Of a DNA stretch of 64,000 bases, positions 47,201 to 56,330 are shown piece by piece. This stretch comes from Polaribacter filamentus. Its GTDB lineage: Bacteria > Bacteroidota > Bacteroidia > Flavobacteriales > Flavobacteriaceae. The notes below the pieces were generated by a model. The model did not search any database, was not told where the DNA came from, and was given only the letters and a program-made list of their open reading frames with translations. Location: NCBI RefSeq assembly GCF_002943715.1, contig NZ_MQUA01000013.1, forward strand, positions 799,001 through 863,000. The letters run 5' to 3'. The position numbers and the translations under genes were made by a program. Positions within the stretch are counted from its first letter, which is position 1; each line of letters starts with the position of its first letter.

Positions 47201-49384
47201 AAGCATTACCTCTTCTGGAATACTCCATAGTTCTAAAAATTTTTTATTGTAGCGTTCTATATTGCCAACTTCATCAACTACTAAAATACCGTCAGCAGTC
47301 GATTCTAAGATTGCTTCAATATTAGAGAAAGACTTTTGTAATGATTTTTCAACCTTTTTACGTTCGGTAATATCAATCATTACACCTTCAATAATATCTT
47401 CACCCAATAATGGGTCTTTGTGCAAATAACAGTTCTCTAGTAAATAAACTATGGAGCCGTTTTTGTGCTTCAGAATTTTTTCCCGGTTAATCAGTTTTTT
47501 CTTTTTCTTTATATCTTTTAAAAAGACTTCTCGTTCTTCCTTGGAAAAATAAAAGGTATTTGCATTTTGTTTCAGAAGTTTTTCTGAAGTTTTATACCCA
47601 ACGATGTTGGCAAAAGTAGTATTCGCTCTCAAAATTTTACCGTCAATTGTTGTTTGGTAGGTGCCAGCAAGATTTCGTTCAAATAATTTACGGTATTTTG
47701 TTTCACTCTTAATTAATTTGTTGGTTGATGTATTTTTTTCAATTGCAATTCTCATGTAATTAGACACTCGTTTTAATAATTCGATGTCTAATGGATTAGG
47801 TATTGTAATTGCAGTGTAGTAAATTGCAAAAGTTCCCAATACGATATCTTCTTTTTTTGAAATAATAGGGAGTGACCAACACGCTTTTAATCCATGGGAT
47901 AATGCTAGTTTTTTATAATTTTCCCAAAGCGGATCCGTAGCAATATCTGAAACAAAAACTGCCTTTTTTTTATAAGCTGCAGTTCCGCATGACCCTGTAT
48001 TTTCTCCTATAGCAACTCCGTCTATAGCAAGGTTATAGTCTTTTGGTAAATTGGGTGCAGCACCATGTCTTAAATGAATTCCATCTAAATCCATCAAAAG
48101 AATGGAGCAGATTGAATTATCGATCTGTTTTTCAATAGCAAATGCAATGGCTTTAAGTATGCTTTTTAGAGGTACATTGGCGGCAATTTTCTCCATGATC
48201 TCTTTTTCATCAGTCATTAATTGTTCCGCTTTTTTTCTTTTGGTAATATTCTTTGCAGCTCCAATCATTCTTATAGCTCTGCCCTTGTTATTACGTACAA
48301 TATATCCATTGTCACTTATATGCATGAATTTACCGTCAATACCTGGTGTGCGATACTCTAATGAAAAGTTATTTACATCAAGAGATGCTATTAATATTTT
48401 TAATTCCTTTCCGATTCTTTTTTGATCATCTGGATGAATGTATGCACCTGCATGATAAGTTTCTTCCACTAGCCTTTTAGAATCCATGCCAAATACTTGA
48501 TTAAAACCGGTCTTGTTCCTATAAATTTTTCCGTCTAAGATATTCCAATCCCAAACAGCATGATTGTTGGCAAGAGCGACCATTTCAAATCGTTCATTTG
48601 ATTGGTTTAATGCATCTTGATTCTTTTTTAATACCGTAATATCGCGAATGATACCTCTATGACCAATAATTTGATTTTTAGAATTGTATATGGGTTCTCC
48701 TATATCTTGTATCCAACGCTTTTCATTTTTTAAATTTTTGATCTCAAATTCCATATCATAAGACTCTCCATTCTTAGCAAGGTTTATAACTGCTTTATTG
48801 TGTTTTGTTCTTGAGTCTTTGTTAAAGCAATTAAGCATGATATCATATGATGGAATTTCTTCTTGGTTAATTCCAAAAATATCGAGAACCGCCTTAGACC
48901 AAGTTCTTGTATTTGATTGCTTATCATAGGTCCAGTAGCCTATTTTACTTATTCTACCGGCTTCTTTTTGGAAGTAATTATCTTTTTCTGCTACTTTTTG
49001 GATCCTATTTTTTGTTAATTGTTGTTTGTTTATAATTCTTTTAACAACTGTAATCAACTCTTTTTTATCAAAAGGCTTTTCCAGATAATTTTCTGCCCCA
49101 GCATTCATTCCATTTCTAACATCTTCTTTTTTATTTTTTTTAGAAAGAAAAATTAAAGGAATATTTGTTGTTGTTTCTTTATTAAGTTTTTTAAGCATCT
49201 CTAACCCTGTAAGTTCGGGTAAAACAACTTCTGAAATAATAAGGTCTGGATTCTCTTTCAATGCCTTTTTAAAACCAACACTTCCATTTTCAGCCTGAAA
49301 AACTTGATACCCTTCAAGTAAGAGAGTATTGTAAACATCTTCTCTCTCCTCCAGTGTGTTATCTACAATTAATATTTTAGTCAT
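44264..49384 (-). CDS. giant hybrid sensor histidine kinase (REC-PAS2-GAF-PAS5-HisKA-HATPase-REC-HPt)
   Basis: 1,706 residues from ATG 49384 (a GTG at 49432 would add 16). Domains: REC 2-120, where the acceptor position is E52 (DLIISEVVLP) instead of Asp; PAS 140-255 and 265-385; GAF 405-550; PAS 562-675, 685-803, 810-928, 938-1056, 1066-1180; HisKA with H1213 (NMSHEIRTPLG); HATPase 1312-1432 (GNAIKF, SDSGIGIP, GGSGLGL); REC 1456-1572 with D1506; HPt with H1644 (KMHSIKP). No transmembrane segments, so it is cytoplasmic and senses internal or redox-type signals. PAS4-5 and PAS6-7 are a tandem duplication of 256 residues. The HPt can pass phosphate to the AraC-REC protein encoded next. No predicted orphan partner elsewhere in the window. 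Confidence 0.93.
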   Translation of the reverse strand: MTKILIVDNTLEEREDVYNTLLLEGYQVFQAENGSVGFKKALKENPDLIISEVVLPELTGLEMLKKLNKETTTNIPLIFLSKKNKKEDVRNGMNAGAENYLEKPFDKKELITVVKRIINKQQLTKNRIQKVAEKDNYFQKEAGRISKIGYWTYDKQSNTRTWSKAVLDIFGINQEEIPSYDIMLNCFNKDSRTKHNKAVINLAKNGESYDMEFEIKNLKNEKRWIQDIGEPIYNSKNQIIGHRGIIRDITVLKKNQDALNQSNERFEMVALANNHAVWDWNILDGKIYRNKTGFNQVFGMDSKRLVEETYHAGAYIHPDDQKRIGKELKILIASLDVNNFSLEYRTPGIDGKFMHISDNGYIVRNNKGRAIRMIGAAKNITKRKKAEQLMTDEKEIMEKIAANVPLKSILKAIAFAIEKQIDNSICSILLMDLDGIHLRHGAAPNLPKDYNLAIDGVAIGENTGSCGTAAYKKKAVFVSDIATDPLWENYKKLALSHGLKACWSLPIISKKEDIVLGTFAIYYTAITIPNPLDIELLKRVSNYMRIAIEKNTSTNKLIKSETKYRKLFERNLAGTYQTTIDGKILRANTTFANIVGYKTSEKLLKQNANTFYFSKEEREVFLKDIKKKKKLINREKILKHKNGSIVYLLENCYLHKDPLLGEDIIEGVMIDITERKKVEKSLQKSFSNIEAILESTADGILVVDEVGNIERYNKKFLELWSIPEEVMLSLDENTGLDYIVHQLANPQKMLAKVKELYENPEAISSDIIELKDGRVFERYSQPNVMNGVNRGRVWSFRNITERINAEKEKQQLFALIETSQDIIAFGDVNGNPTYMNKAARKHLGIDDEKMPSNLKVHDFFDSKEIKFITEDISEYLKKEGRWEGETHIVNIKTKEKIPVHMSAFVIRDNITGKAIGLGNVSRDITERQNIEKSLEESFSNIEAILAATADGILVVDLLGNVISYNEKFRELWDLPATVLNNNQKGLGRLDLIVNKLVHPEVFIAKLTELYANPETTNTDIIELKDGRVIERYSNPKFINGVHSGLVMSFRNITERINTEKEKQQLFTLIETSEDFIAFGDMNGNPTFMNKAAREHLGIDDNKMLSNLKIDDFFDSKEIKFIKDGILEEKGSMKKEGRWEGETHIVNIKNKKKTRVHMSAFVIRDNITGEAIGLGNVSRDLTEIEKINKKLVKANEKAEELAGFKDQFLANMSHEIRTPLGIIIGFTKILLRNAADENQKDQLTAIKTSGDTLLVVINDILDLSKIEAGKMTLEKTELKVPDLINTVLNNFKLQLEEKEQTLKTDYDKCLPKWLLGDPVRINQILFNLIGNAIKFTPSGGFIGVKLNLLKQDKERVFIEIIVSDSGIGIPKDKIDKIFNQYSQSNEYTTREYGGSGLGLNIVKQLIDLMQGTILVKSSLGNGSTFTITIPLLKTYTIENKTKKIVSNDEKLEPLKNIKILIVDDMLINQFLAKTIIEHLGFKSDIADNGEIAIALLEKNDYDIILMDLQMPKMNGWETCIHIRNKMRGQKSRTPIIALSADVSKRDIDRCKEVGMDDYVSKPINETELLEKITRLVTRKNDKIIEYQQEATKICNLKYLKDHLNNKPVYITEMLQMILKEIPVIIEQANKSIAAGDWKGLHRKMHSIKPTLILMGLPKAIIAISKQIEENAEKEEHLDVVYAQFIKLEKALEKAYTELEVELNTIKS

Positions 49385-50214
49385 AATAGTCTGTTTTTTT
49401 TCAAAATTGTGGTTTAAACAATTATTTACCACCTATAAAACGTACTGTTTTTTTTATTGATCGGTAAATTCCATCTAAATAAAGTACATCCTCTTTTTTA
49501 AAAATTACTAGAGATACAATTACATCTGTATACTGATTAAATATATTTATTATAAAAACCAAAACGGCTTTCTTTTCGCTGAAACAACAATTTCTATAGA
49601 CAAACGGTATACACAATTTCTTTTTTTGAATTAAAAAAATAATTGTTCAGAATACGTTTATATTTTAAATTGAGCTTTAATTTTTATCTATATAAAATTT
49701 CAACTATTTTATTCAAAAATACTAGACAGTATATGCTTAAATGTTATATTATTTTATAAATAGGTTACATGATTATTGTAAACTAAATCTTATTTTCAAC
49801 TCAAACCAGTTGCTGGTCTATTTTAGGTCTCCATGCAAATTAGAATAAGATTAGTTAAATGGTTTTGATAAAAAACTATTTACATTATGATCAAATTTTA
49901 TTGGGTTTATTGTTGTCATATAAGGTGTTAATTATTACTAATGAACTAAAAATATACTTCAAAGTAAATACTTTTGGTTAATATATGTAGGCTAATAATA
50001 TGTAATAGACCTTTAATGGTAATCCCCCTGACACCTAATTTCAGGTTTTTAAATATTGTTTTCATATTAATTTGTTGTTCGTTATTTTGATTGATGTGGC
50101 AAATATATTTTGACTTAAACATATTAATACACCGTCCTATAATGTCAGACAAAAAAGTGTCTTCATTTATAGGAAAGCTACTTTGAATACACTTAAAAAT
50201 TTATTAATCAATTA
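49385..50214. other. intergenic upstream of the kinase
   Basis: About 830 AT-rich bases. A minus-strand frame at 49946-50152 includes a possible 39-residue peptide starting MKTIFKNLKLGVRGITIKGL, with no recognised family. I see no other gene or clear regulatory element. Confidence 0.35.
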
Positions 50215-50460
50215 GTTATTATAACTTGAAGGTTTGTAAAGTTTTTTAAATTCTGCCGGAGTCATTTGCATGTTTTTTTTGAGTAAATCAACTTCAAGAG
50301 CTATATGATAAAGATGTTACCTCTTGGAACACTAGGTTGGTTCCTTTCTTTAAAAAGAATGCCAATTTATTGACTTTTTTAAGCTGTGCGAATGAACAAA
50401 CAGACAATGAATAGAGTATTAATAAAAGAAAAAAAATCGAATAAAGTACTGGTTTTTAAG
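50215..50460 (-). pseudogene. fused scraps: AraC C-terminus and serine hydrolase N-terminus
   Basis: The minus strand reads KKNMQMTPAEFKKLYKPSSY just before 50215, the end of an AraC-type HTH domain (usually G-x-T-P-x-x-F-R). Immediately upstream is a signal-peptide-like segment LLLILYSLSVCSFAQLKKVN, similar to the N-terminus of the serine hydrolase pseudogene at 32629. Neither is a functional gene. Confidence 0.55.
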
Positions 50461-50793
50461 CACGGCCAAAGTAGCTGTAAAAGAATAATTTCTATAGTTA
50501 AGCCCTAAAATAAATCACAGATAGAAGTCAACTAGAGTTTTTAAGATAAGCTTAAACTAAGAAATTAATCTTTTGAGTTATACGCTTAAGCAATTTTATA
50601 AAGTACTTATTATTAGGTGTTAATTTTTATTAGTTGTTGTTTCAAGGTGAATCTCTGTAATAGTTTAGGTTTTAAAAACAAAACAATACCTCAATCAGCT
50701 GATTATCAGTAAAAAAACTAAGTATATAACTCAATTAATTTTATAGGGTGTAAATCTTATGGCTGGATATGCAAACAAAAATTACAGAAAGAG
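50461..50793. other. intergenic, nothing recognised
   Basis: AT-rich spacer of about 330 bp left of an IS3 remnant. No feature supported. Confidence 0.35.
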
Positions 50794-51928
50794 TTAAGCT
50801 ACATTTTTATATTTCTTTTTTTGATTGTTAAATTCCTCTATATTCATATAATTAAGTGCCGAGTGCCTTCTTTTTTTGTTGAACCAAATTTAGATGTATT
50901 CAAAGATTTCAAGTTTCATTTGTTCTTTAGAGATGAGTTTATTTCCATAGACCAATTCTGTTTTCATGGATTTAAAAAAGCTTTCTGCTACTTCGTTGTT
51001 CCAGTAATTCCCTTCTCTACTCATACTTCTTTTAACGCGATATGATTCAATAGTGTTAGCAAATTTTTTACTAGCATATTGAACCTCTCTGTCCGAATGA
51101 AAAATTAAACCTTTTTGAACAGCTCTATTTTTAATAGCCATTCTCCAAGCAGCCAAACTTGTTTCTTCAGTGCTCATACCATGGATTAAAGGCCATCCAA
51201 TCATCTTTCTATCATATAAATCAATGATGGAGGTGAGATATAAAAATCCTGTTTTAGTTTGAATATAAGTGATATCAGAAACCTAAACTTTTGATGGACT
51301 AGCAACAGTGAACTCTCTGTTTAAAATATTTTCTACAACTAAATAATTGTGTTTCGAATTGGTTGTAACTTTAAATTTCTTACAAAGTTTACTTCTTAAT
51401 CCAAGTTCTCTCATATATTTTGCGACTGTAATTCTAGATATTTGATACCCTAAAGAAGTCAATTCTATTGTAATTCTAGGACTTCCATAACGCTGCTTTG
51501 ATGAAAAATAAATGAATGTTATTTTTTCTTTTATAAGATTCATTTTAAGCACTCTATTTGAGATAGGTTTAGCTTTTCATTTGTAATAACTACTGGAACT
51601 TACTTCTAAAAATTTACACATCTTTTCAATCGGAAATACTTGCAGATGATTTTTAATAAAAATGTATTTCATCGATCACTCTTGGAAAAAATACCTATTG
51701 CTTTTTTTACAACTGATGAATCTTTTCTTGTTCTGGAGATAATTTTAGATTTCCTTTTCCAGTAAAACTTTCTTCTCCAAATTCTTCTTGTTCTTTACGT
51801 CACTTATATAGCAGAGTAACTCTAATTCCTAGTTCTCTAGCCAATTCTGAAATGTTTGACCTTTATTGACTTAATTCAACAGCTTTTCGTTTAAAAACTG
51901 AATCATAAATTTTTCTTTGTTGTTTCAT
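50794..51928 (-). pseudogene. IS3-family element, both transposase genes decayed
   Basis: OrfA starts at ATG 51928 (MKQQRKIYDSVFKRKAVELS; then ELARELGIRVTLLYKWRKEQ, an HTH) but has several stops. OrfB pieces cover an N-terminal helix region (51552-51283, KQRYGSPRITIELTSLGY), a TGG-to-TAG stop where KVWVSDITYI is expected, the DDE core (GLIFHSDREVQYAS; EGNYWNNEVAESFF) and, after a GAA-to-TAA stop, IWFNKKRRHSALNYMNIEEF. Multiple nonsense changes show an old, inactive copy. The D-R-E-V-Q variant also departs from the usual D-R-G-V-Q. Confidence 0.85.
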
Positions 51929-51973
51929 AAATTAAAATTAAGGCTTTATTCTTAACTCTAACTGTAAGCTAAA

Positions 51974-52210
51974 TTAGTACATCCATTCGGAAGGTGCAGG
52001 ATTTTGTCCAGTTATTAATAAACCGTCTTCAACAGCATAAGGATTCCAATCTGCTATTTTAGAGTAAATTCCGCCATTACTTTTTAACATATCTTCTACC
52101 AAAAATGGCACTACAGATGTTAATTGTAAAGCTTCTTCTTTTCCGTTTGTAAATCCAGTTATTTTTATGTTCAAATAACTGGTTATTATACTTTTTATAT
52201 TAAAAGTCAT
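51974..52210 (-). pseudogene. DJ-1/PfpI gene, C-terminal fragment
   Basis: 78 residues closely resembling residues about 200-260 of the lipoprotein at 3008-3814: ITGFTNGKEEALQLTSVVPF and LITGQNPAPSE against VTGFTNTEEAAVGLTKIVPF and LITGQNPASSE. The catalytic cysteine region is missing, and the real start is lost. It is a remnant of a second copy of the gene, next to the IS3 scar that probably took part in its loss. Confidence 0.8.
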
Positions 52211-52525
52211 TTAAGTAATGAATTATTGAATCTTACACATGTACTCTTGTGCGTATTGCGCTTATGTCTTCTTTAAGCGGTTATCTATATCTTTCAACTA
52301 GTAGAATTTTCATTCTTAGATCTACTGCCATAATGCTGCGTTTTATTAAATTTAAAAATGTTTGATAACTTCAAATTGAAGGCTTTATTTGTTGTGACAG
52401 TCGAGTAGGGGTTCATAATATTTTATGAGCATACAATAGCTGGACATTCCATTTTATTGTGAGAGATCATGACAGTTTTGTAGAGGGCATACTCTTAGAT
52501 ATACTAATCTTTAAATCCACTTCCC
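52211..52525. other. intergenic, nothing recognised
   Basis: About 315 bp without coding frames or clear hairpins. Confidence 0.35.
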
Positions 52526-53977
52526 TTAATCATTTGCAGTTTTATAATCAATAGGGAATGCTTTCAATATTTCCCTTGTTAGGTCCAATATATTGAACCC
52601 TTGCTTGCCATAATCAAGACCCCTTCTTACAATTACCAAATTATGTGAAGGAATTACAATAACATATTGTCCCCGATTTCCAGCGGTAAAATAGGCGTCT
52701 TTGGGTACGTCATTGCGATCATCTGGAACTAGCCACCATTGTCCTCCATAAAAATTGCCACGCTCTGCGGTAGATGGTGCAGGTGTTCTCACAAAGTCTA
52801 TCCATTTTTTGGTGAGGATCCTTTCTCCATTCCAAACCCCATTTTGTTCATAAAGCAAACCAAATCGGGCAAGATCTCTGGCGTTAGTATATACCTGACT
52901 GCTAAAAATAAAATCGCCAAATCTGTCGGTGCTAGCGAAAGTATTTCTCATTCCAATTTTATCAAATAACGCTTTCCTTGGATATTCAATATAGGTTTTA
53001 TTGTCACCTAGGGCATTTTTCATCGCCAACAAAGCTAGAATTGTATCATAGTTCTCATAGTCCCAAAAACTGCCTGGTTTTCTGATGAGCCCTCTATTTC
53101 TTGCTCCGTTTAATGAGCTTGCTCCTGCCCAATAAGAAAGCCCAGACCCATTTGCATTTTCCATACCGCGACTATCTACCGTATAAAGACCACTAGACAT
53201 ATTTAATAAGTTTCTTAATGTAATATTTGCACGAGGATCATTTTCAGAAGTTGCTTCCTTAGGGAGCCATTCAATTCCCAGTGGTGTATCTAGTTCCATT
53301 TTTCCTTGATCTACCAGCATACCTATCAAGGTTGCGGCAATACTCTTGGCTGTAGACCATGTTCGTGTTTTGGTGAACATGTCAATACCTTCTGCATACC
53401 TTTCATGAATGATCTCACCTTTGTGAACAACAACCAAACTGAGCGTGACTTGCTCAGGAGATTCCCTTTCAAAGGACCATTTTGAAGCTCCAGTCAATAA
53501 ATCTGCATCGATATACTTTGGTAGCTTTTGTTTATTTACCAAATCACCTTTAGGCCAAGGTATAGTAGCCGGATCGCCAGGAAGTGCAGGAAGGCTTTGT
53601 ATAGGAAGATCGTCAATTATCTCAAATGATTGGTCTGGTGCTAGAATGATACAGCCAATTCCTTCTCTGAATACTGCGCGCATCACCGGAGTATTTTCGG
53701 TAGAACCGATGGTAACCGTTTTTCTATCCCAATCTATCATATAGTCGCCACCTTGCGCAGTTCCGATAGGTTGCTTTAAATATTTGAGTTCCTCATCATA
53801 AATCTGCTCAAGAGTTCTGTTAGAGGTGAAAAGCCCGTTACAGGTGAGAATTGCTTGAACCCCGTATTGAATCATTTCCCTATTAGACTTTAAATAATCA
53901 TAAGATTCTAACTGCTGCGTGAACCCTAGATAGTTAAAGCATAAAAGTAAAGCGACTAGTAAATGTATTCTTTTCAT
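52526..53977 (-). CDS. secreted serine hydrolase (beta-lactamase class C / NylB-like)
   Basis: 483 residues, signal peptide ending LGFTQQ. An N-terminal domain of about 120 residues precedes the beta-lactamase-like domain. The S-x-x-K motif is present as TWSTAKS (S208, K211), unlike the dead relative at 32204. The next motif lies near GLSYWAGAS / DYENYDT (Y-x-N family position), and the end has NRGQYVIVIPSHNLVIVRRG, typical of the 6-aminohexanoate-dimer hydrolase and esterase EstB group. Likely an envelope esterase or amidase; substrate unknown. G+C looks higher than in its neighbours, which may mean a different origin (visual impression). Confidence 0.9.
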   Translation of the reverse strand: MKRIHLLVALLLCFNYLGFTQQLESYDYLKSNREMIQYGVQAILTCNGLFTSNRTLEQIYDEELKYLKQPIGTAQGGDYMIDWDRKTVTIGSTENTPVMRAVFREGIGCIILAPDQSFEIIDDLPIQSLPALPGDPATIPWPKGDLVNKQKLPKYIDADLLTGASKWSFERESPEQVTLSLVVVHKGEIIHERYAEGIDMFTKTRTWSTAKSIAATLIGMLVDQGKMELDTPLGIEWLPKEATSENDPRANITLRNLLNMSSGLYTVDSRGMENANGSGLSYWAGASSLNGARNRGLIRKPGSFWDYENYDTILALLAMKNALGDNKTYIEYPRKALFDKIGMRNTFASTDRFGDFIFSSQVYTNARDLARFGLLYEQNGVWNGERILTKKWIDFVRTPAPSTAERGNFYGGQWWLVPDDRNDVPKDAYFTAGNRGQYVIVIPSHNLVIVRRGLDYGKQGFNILDLTREILKAFPIDYKTAND

Positions 53978-54006
53978 TGTTTCTAAGTTTTTGGATGAAC
54001 TATATA

Positions 54007-54068
54007 TAGCTGCTAAGGGTCTTGTTTAAAAAGTAACAGGCTTGTTGATACTTTCGGCTTAGCAGCTA
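54007..54068. repeat. inverted repeat TAGCTGCTAAG ... CTTAGCAGCTA
   Basis: Perfect 11-bp arms (54007-54017 and 54058-54068) with a 40-bp loop lie just upstream of the serine hydrolase start. It could be a regulatory structure or an old element end; the loop is long for a terminator. Confidence 0.5.
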
Positions 54069-54144
54069 CCTTTTAATTATTTAATATATAAACACTCTTT
54101 ATTACCACTATAATCAGTTGCACATATTCTCATTTTCTCTAATT

Positions 54145-54894
54145 TCAATTATGATTTTTTATAGTATTATCTATATGTGAAATTAAGTCATTAGCCAGCT
54201 TCTCAATTTGTGTATAAAATTGGTGCAAATTACTAGTGTCACTATTTCTTAAATTTGCCCCTTTCCAACTAGGATGATTTAATAGTTTCATTATTTCCTT
54301 TTTAGGCGTGTTAAAATTTGCTTCAACTTTTGTAATATCTTGGCAAATTTCGATTAATCGAAGTTTATTATTGTCACTATGTGCAATTATTTCTAAAGAC
54401 TCAACTGTATTATTAAGACTTTCTTCTTCTTCATTAATCTTATCTATTATATAATAATATTCGTTTAATTTTGCTTCTATTTTAGTACCGTTTAACTTTC
54501 CAATATATCCTGAATTTTTTAGTGTTTCAAAGCCGCTTTTATGGGGTTTAAAAAATTCATCTTTGAATACATTATAATCCGAATTATTAATCATAATTAA
54601 ATCATTAATATAGATCTCATCCTTTCGTGCTAATCTTAAGTAATTTCGAGAATATGCAGAAGATGAATCTCTGAATACGCTAATCTCTTTTATACCTATA
54701 AGATCAGCATGCAAATTGTTTTTTATATTTTTCAGGTAATTTTGAAGTTCCTTCGTTTCTTGCTTATTAGTATTCCAATTATTTATACTCAAAGCAATCA
54801 AAATTCCAATAACAACAAGTAAAATTTCACCAATTACATACTTAAAGTAATTGCCTGTTTTGTTTTTTTCCATAAGGTTGTATCGTATTTTCAT
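54145..54894 (-). CDS. DUF6090-family membrane-anchored protein
   Basis: 249 residues: MKIRYNLMEKNKTGNYFKYV, one helix (GEILLVVIGILIALSIN), N-N-W-N, then a helical soluble domain with long K/E-rich stretches. The first 11 residues are shorter than in the 31-32 kb paralogues (which begin MIKLFRK). The anchor-coding DNA is again nearly unchanged relative to the other family members. Function unknown. A remnant of a further member lies directly upstream. Confidence 0.83.
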   Translation of the reverse strand: MKIRYNLMEKNKTGNYFKYVIGEILLVVIGILIALSINNWNTNKQETKELQNYLKNIKNNLHADLIGIKEISVFRDSSSAYSRNYLRLARKDEIYINDLIMINNSDYNVFKDEFFKPHKSGFETLKNSGYIGKLNGTKIEAKLNEYYYIIDKINEEEESLNNTVESLEIIAHSDNNKLRLIEICQDITKVEANFNTPKKEIMKLLNHPSWKGANLRNSDTSNLHQFYTQIEKLANDLISHIDNTIKNHN

Positions 54895-55067
54895 ATTTTC
54901 TGTTTGGTTTGTTTGCTATGTTTGCTAACTTTTTTGTGGGCTTGTACCTGAATGTTATTTAATACAAAACTCAATCCAGCTGCAGTAGTGTTTAGTAACT
55001 TTAGTGTTGAGTCTATAGTAATTCTATTTTGTAAGAACTCGTCTTGTAGTGTCTTCAATATCTTAGT

Positions 55068-55228
55068 TTAGTTAACACCTTCTTTCCTGTTTTCATTCCA
55101 ATTATTAATACTCAATGCAATTAATATCCCAATAACCACAAGTACAATTTCACCAAAGGCATATTTAAAGTACTTTCCTGTTTTATTTTTTTCATTAGGT
55201 CGTATCGTATTTTTCTAAATAATTTTAT
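55068..55228 (-). pseudogene. DUF6090-like gene, N-terminal remnant
   Basis: The minus strand reads KLFRKIRYDLMKK, then after a one-base slip in a seven-A run NKTGKYFKYAFGEIVLVVIG ... LSINNWNENRK, and stops with TAA at 55068-55070. The soluble domain is missing. Upstream, the 55240-55440 repeat is shared with the remnant at 28.7 kb. Confidence 0.75.
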
Positions 55229-55239
55229 CAATGGTTAGT

Positions 55240-55440
55240 GGTTTGTCATAATGAAGCACAATTAGTCATACTAGTTTATAAAACAACCTATAATAAGTCA
55301 AAAAGTAGGGATATCAATGCTTTTAAGCTGTAGTACTAATTTATAGTAGTAGCTAATTTGTTAGATTATGGAAATGTAGTCACTTTTTTACAAAGTATTA
55401 AAAATATTTTTAAGAACTATTTTCTTATCCTAAAATAAAT
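55240..55440. repeat. DUF6090 upstream repeat, uninterrupted copy
   Basis: Matches 28890-29027 plus 30010-30100, the copy that IS982 split: GTTTATAAAACAACCTA, TTTTAAGCTGTAGTA, ATTTATAGTA, CACTTTTTTACAAAGTAT and TTTTTAAGAACTATT. It lies upstream of a DUF6090 N-terminal remnant, as does the other copy, so the promoter region was duplicated with the gene start. Confidence 0.7.
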
Positions 55441-55638
55441 TAACCTTTTTTTGGTTAAAGTTTCAGTATTAAAATAGGGTAGGGTTAAAAATAGATAGTA
55501 CTAATTATAGTTTGTTGTATTGGCAATAAAACAAACAATGGAGATTTATTCTACTTTAACAATGTTAGAGAATTACTATATAAATTTAACGGATAAATTG
55601 TTTGTTTTTTAACTAAGTTCTTTGTTGGGCATAGTTTT

Positions 55639-55850
55639 TTATTTGTAATACATTTTAAATTTCTCAAAAGTTTCTTGTCCAGGAATATTTACTGTCATTA
55701 GATAAAATCCATCTTCTTTTGATAAAATCTGATAAATATATTTATCTCATTTTATACCAAAATTTGACCTTGTTTCATTGTTACTTTCTATAATGTAACA
55801 TACTCTATTTTTACATTCAGATTCTGTTCCGCCAAAAAACTTTGATCAAT
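55639..55850 (-). pseudogene. C-terminal remnant of an unrecognised gene
   Basis: Minus-strand codons read GGTESECKNRVCYIIESNNE, a stop, then KYIYQILSKEDGFYLMTVNI and PGQETFEKFKMYY before TAA at 55639-55641. Coding-like but broken; no family recognised. Confidence 0.45.
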
Positions 55851-56330
55851 ACATTATAAATGAAGTCGAAAAAAATCATTTTGCAGGATGTTTTAGAATG
55901 CAATTTGACCATAATCATTGGTAGTTGAGGTTAGCTGGCTGGTTTACACAATTCCGATGGAGAGCTTGTCGCTGTGGCGACCAAAGCCTATTTATTAACA
56001 AATATTTATTCGTTGATGTTGGTGGTTAGAACGAAAACTATATTAATTATGAAGAAAATATTTTAATGAACGAACTTTACAAACGTAATGAGTTTACAGT
56101 TATTAATAAGAGGTTAAAAACATCAGCACGATGCTACAAAAAAAATGGTGTTTGGCGGTTACCATATCATTTTGGACTATTTATAGTAAAAAGTGGTTTG
56201 GTGCTTCAGCAGAAGAATTACAAAAGTATTACAAAACAAATATTCGGTCTTAAGGAATTTTTAACTTTATACACGAAAGGAAATATTTTTTTAGCGTCTA
56301 ATACATACCTGAAACACAAAATTAAACCTA
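55851..56330. other. scrambled spacer with small plus-strand scraps
   Basis: A plus-strand piece near 55.85 kb reads YIINEVEKNHFAGCFRMQFD and stops. A 101-codon frame at 56066-56371 overlaps the next gene and has no family resemblance, so it is not called. Confidence 0.35.

Noticed and set aside
49422..49616. 64-codon minus-strand open frame upstream of the kinase
   Set aside because: Overlaps only the kinase's alternative GTG start region, lacks a recognisable domain or signal; probably non-coding leader.
49946..50152. possible small peptide gene (39-68 residues)
   Set aside because: Could be a leader-type peptide but there is no cleavage motif, modification enzyme or conserved neighbour to support it.
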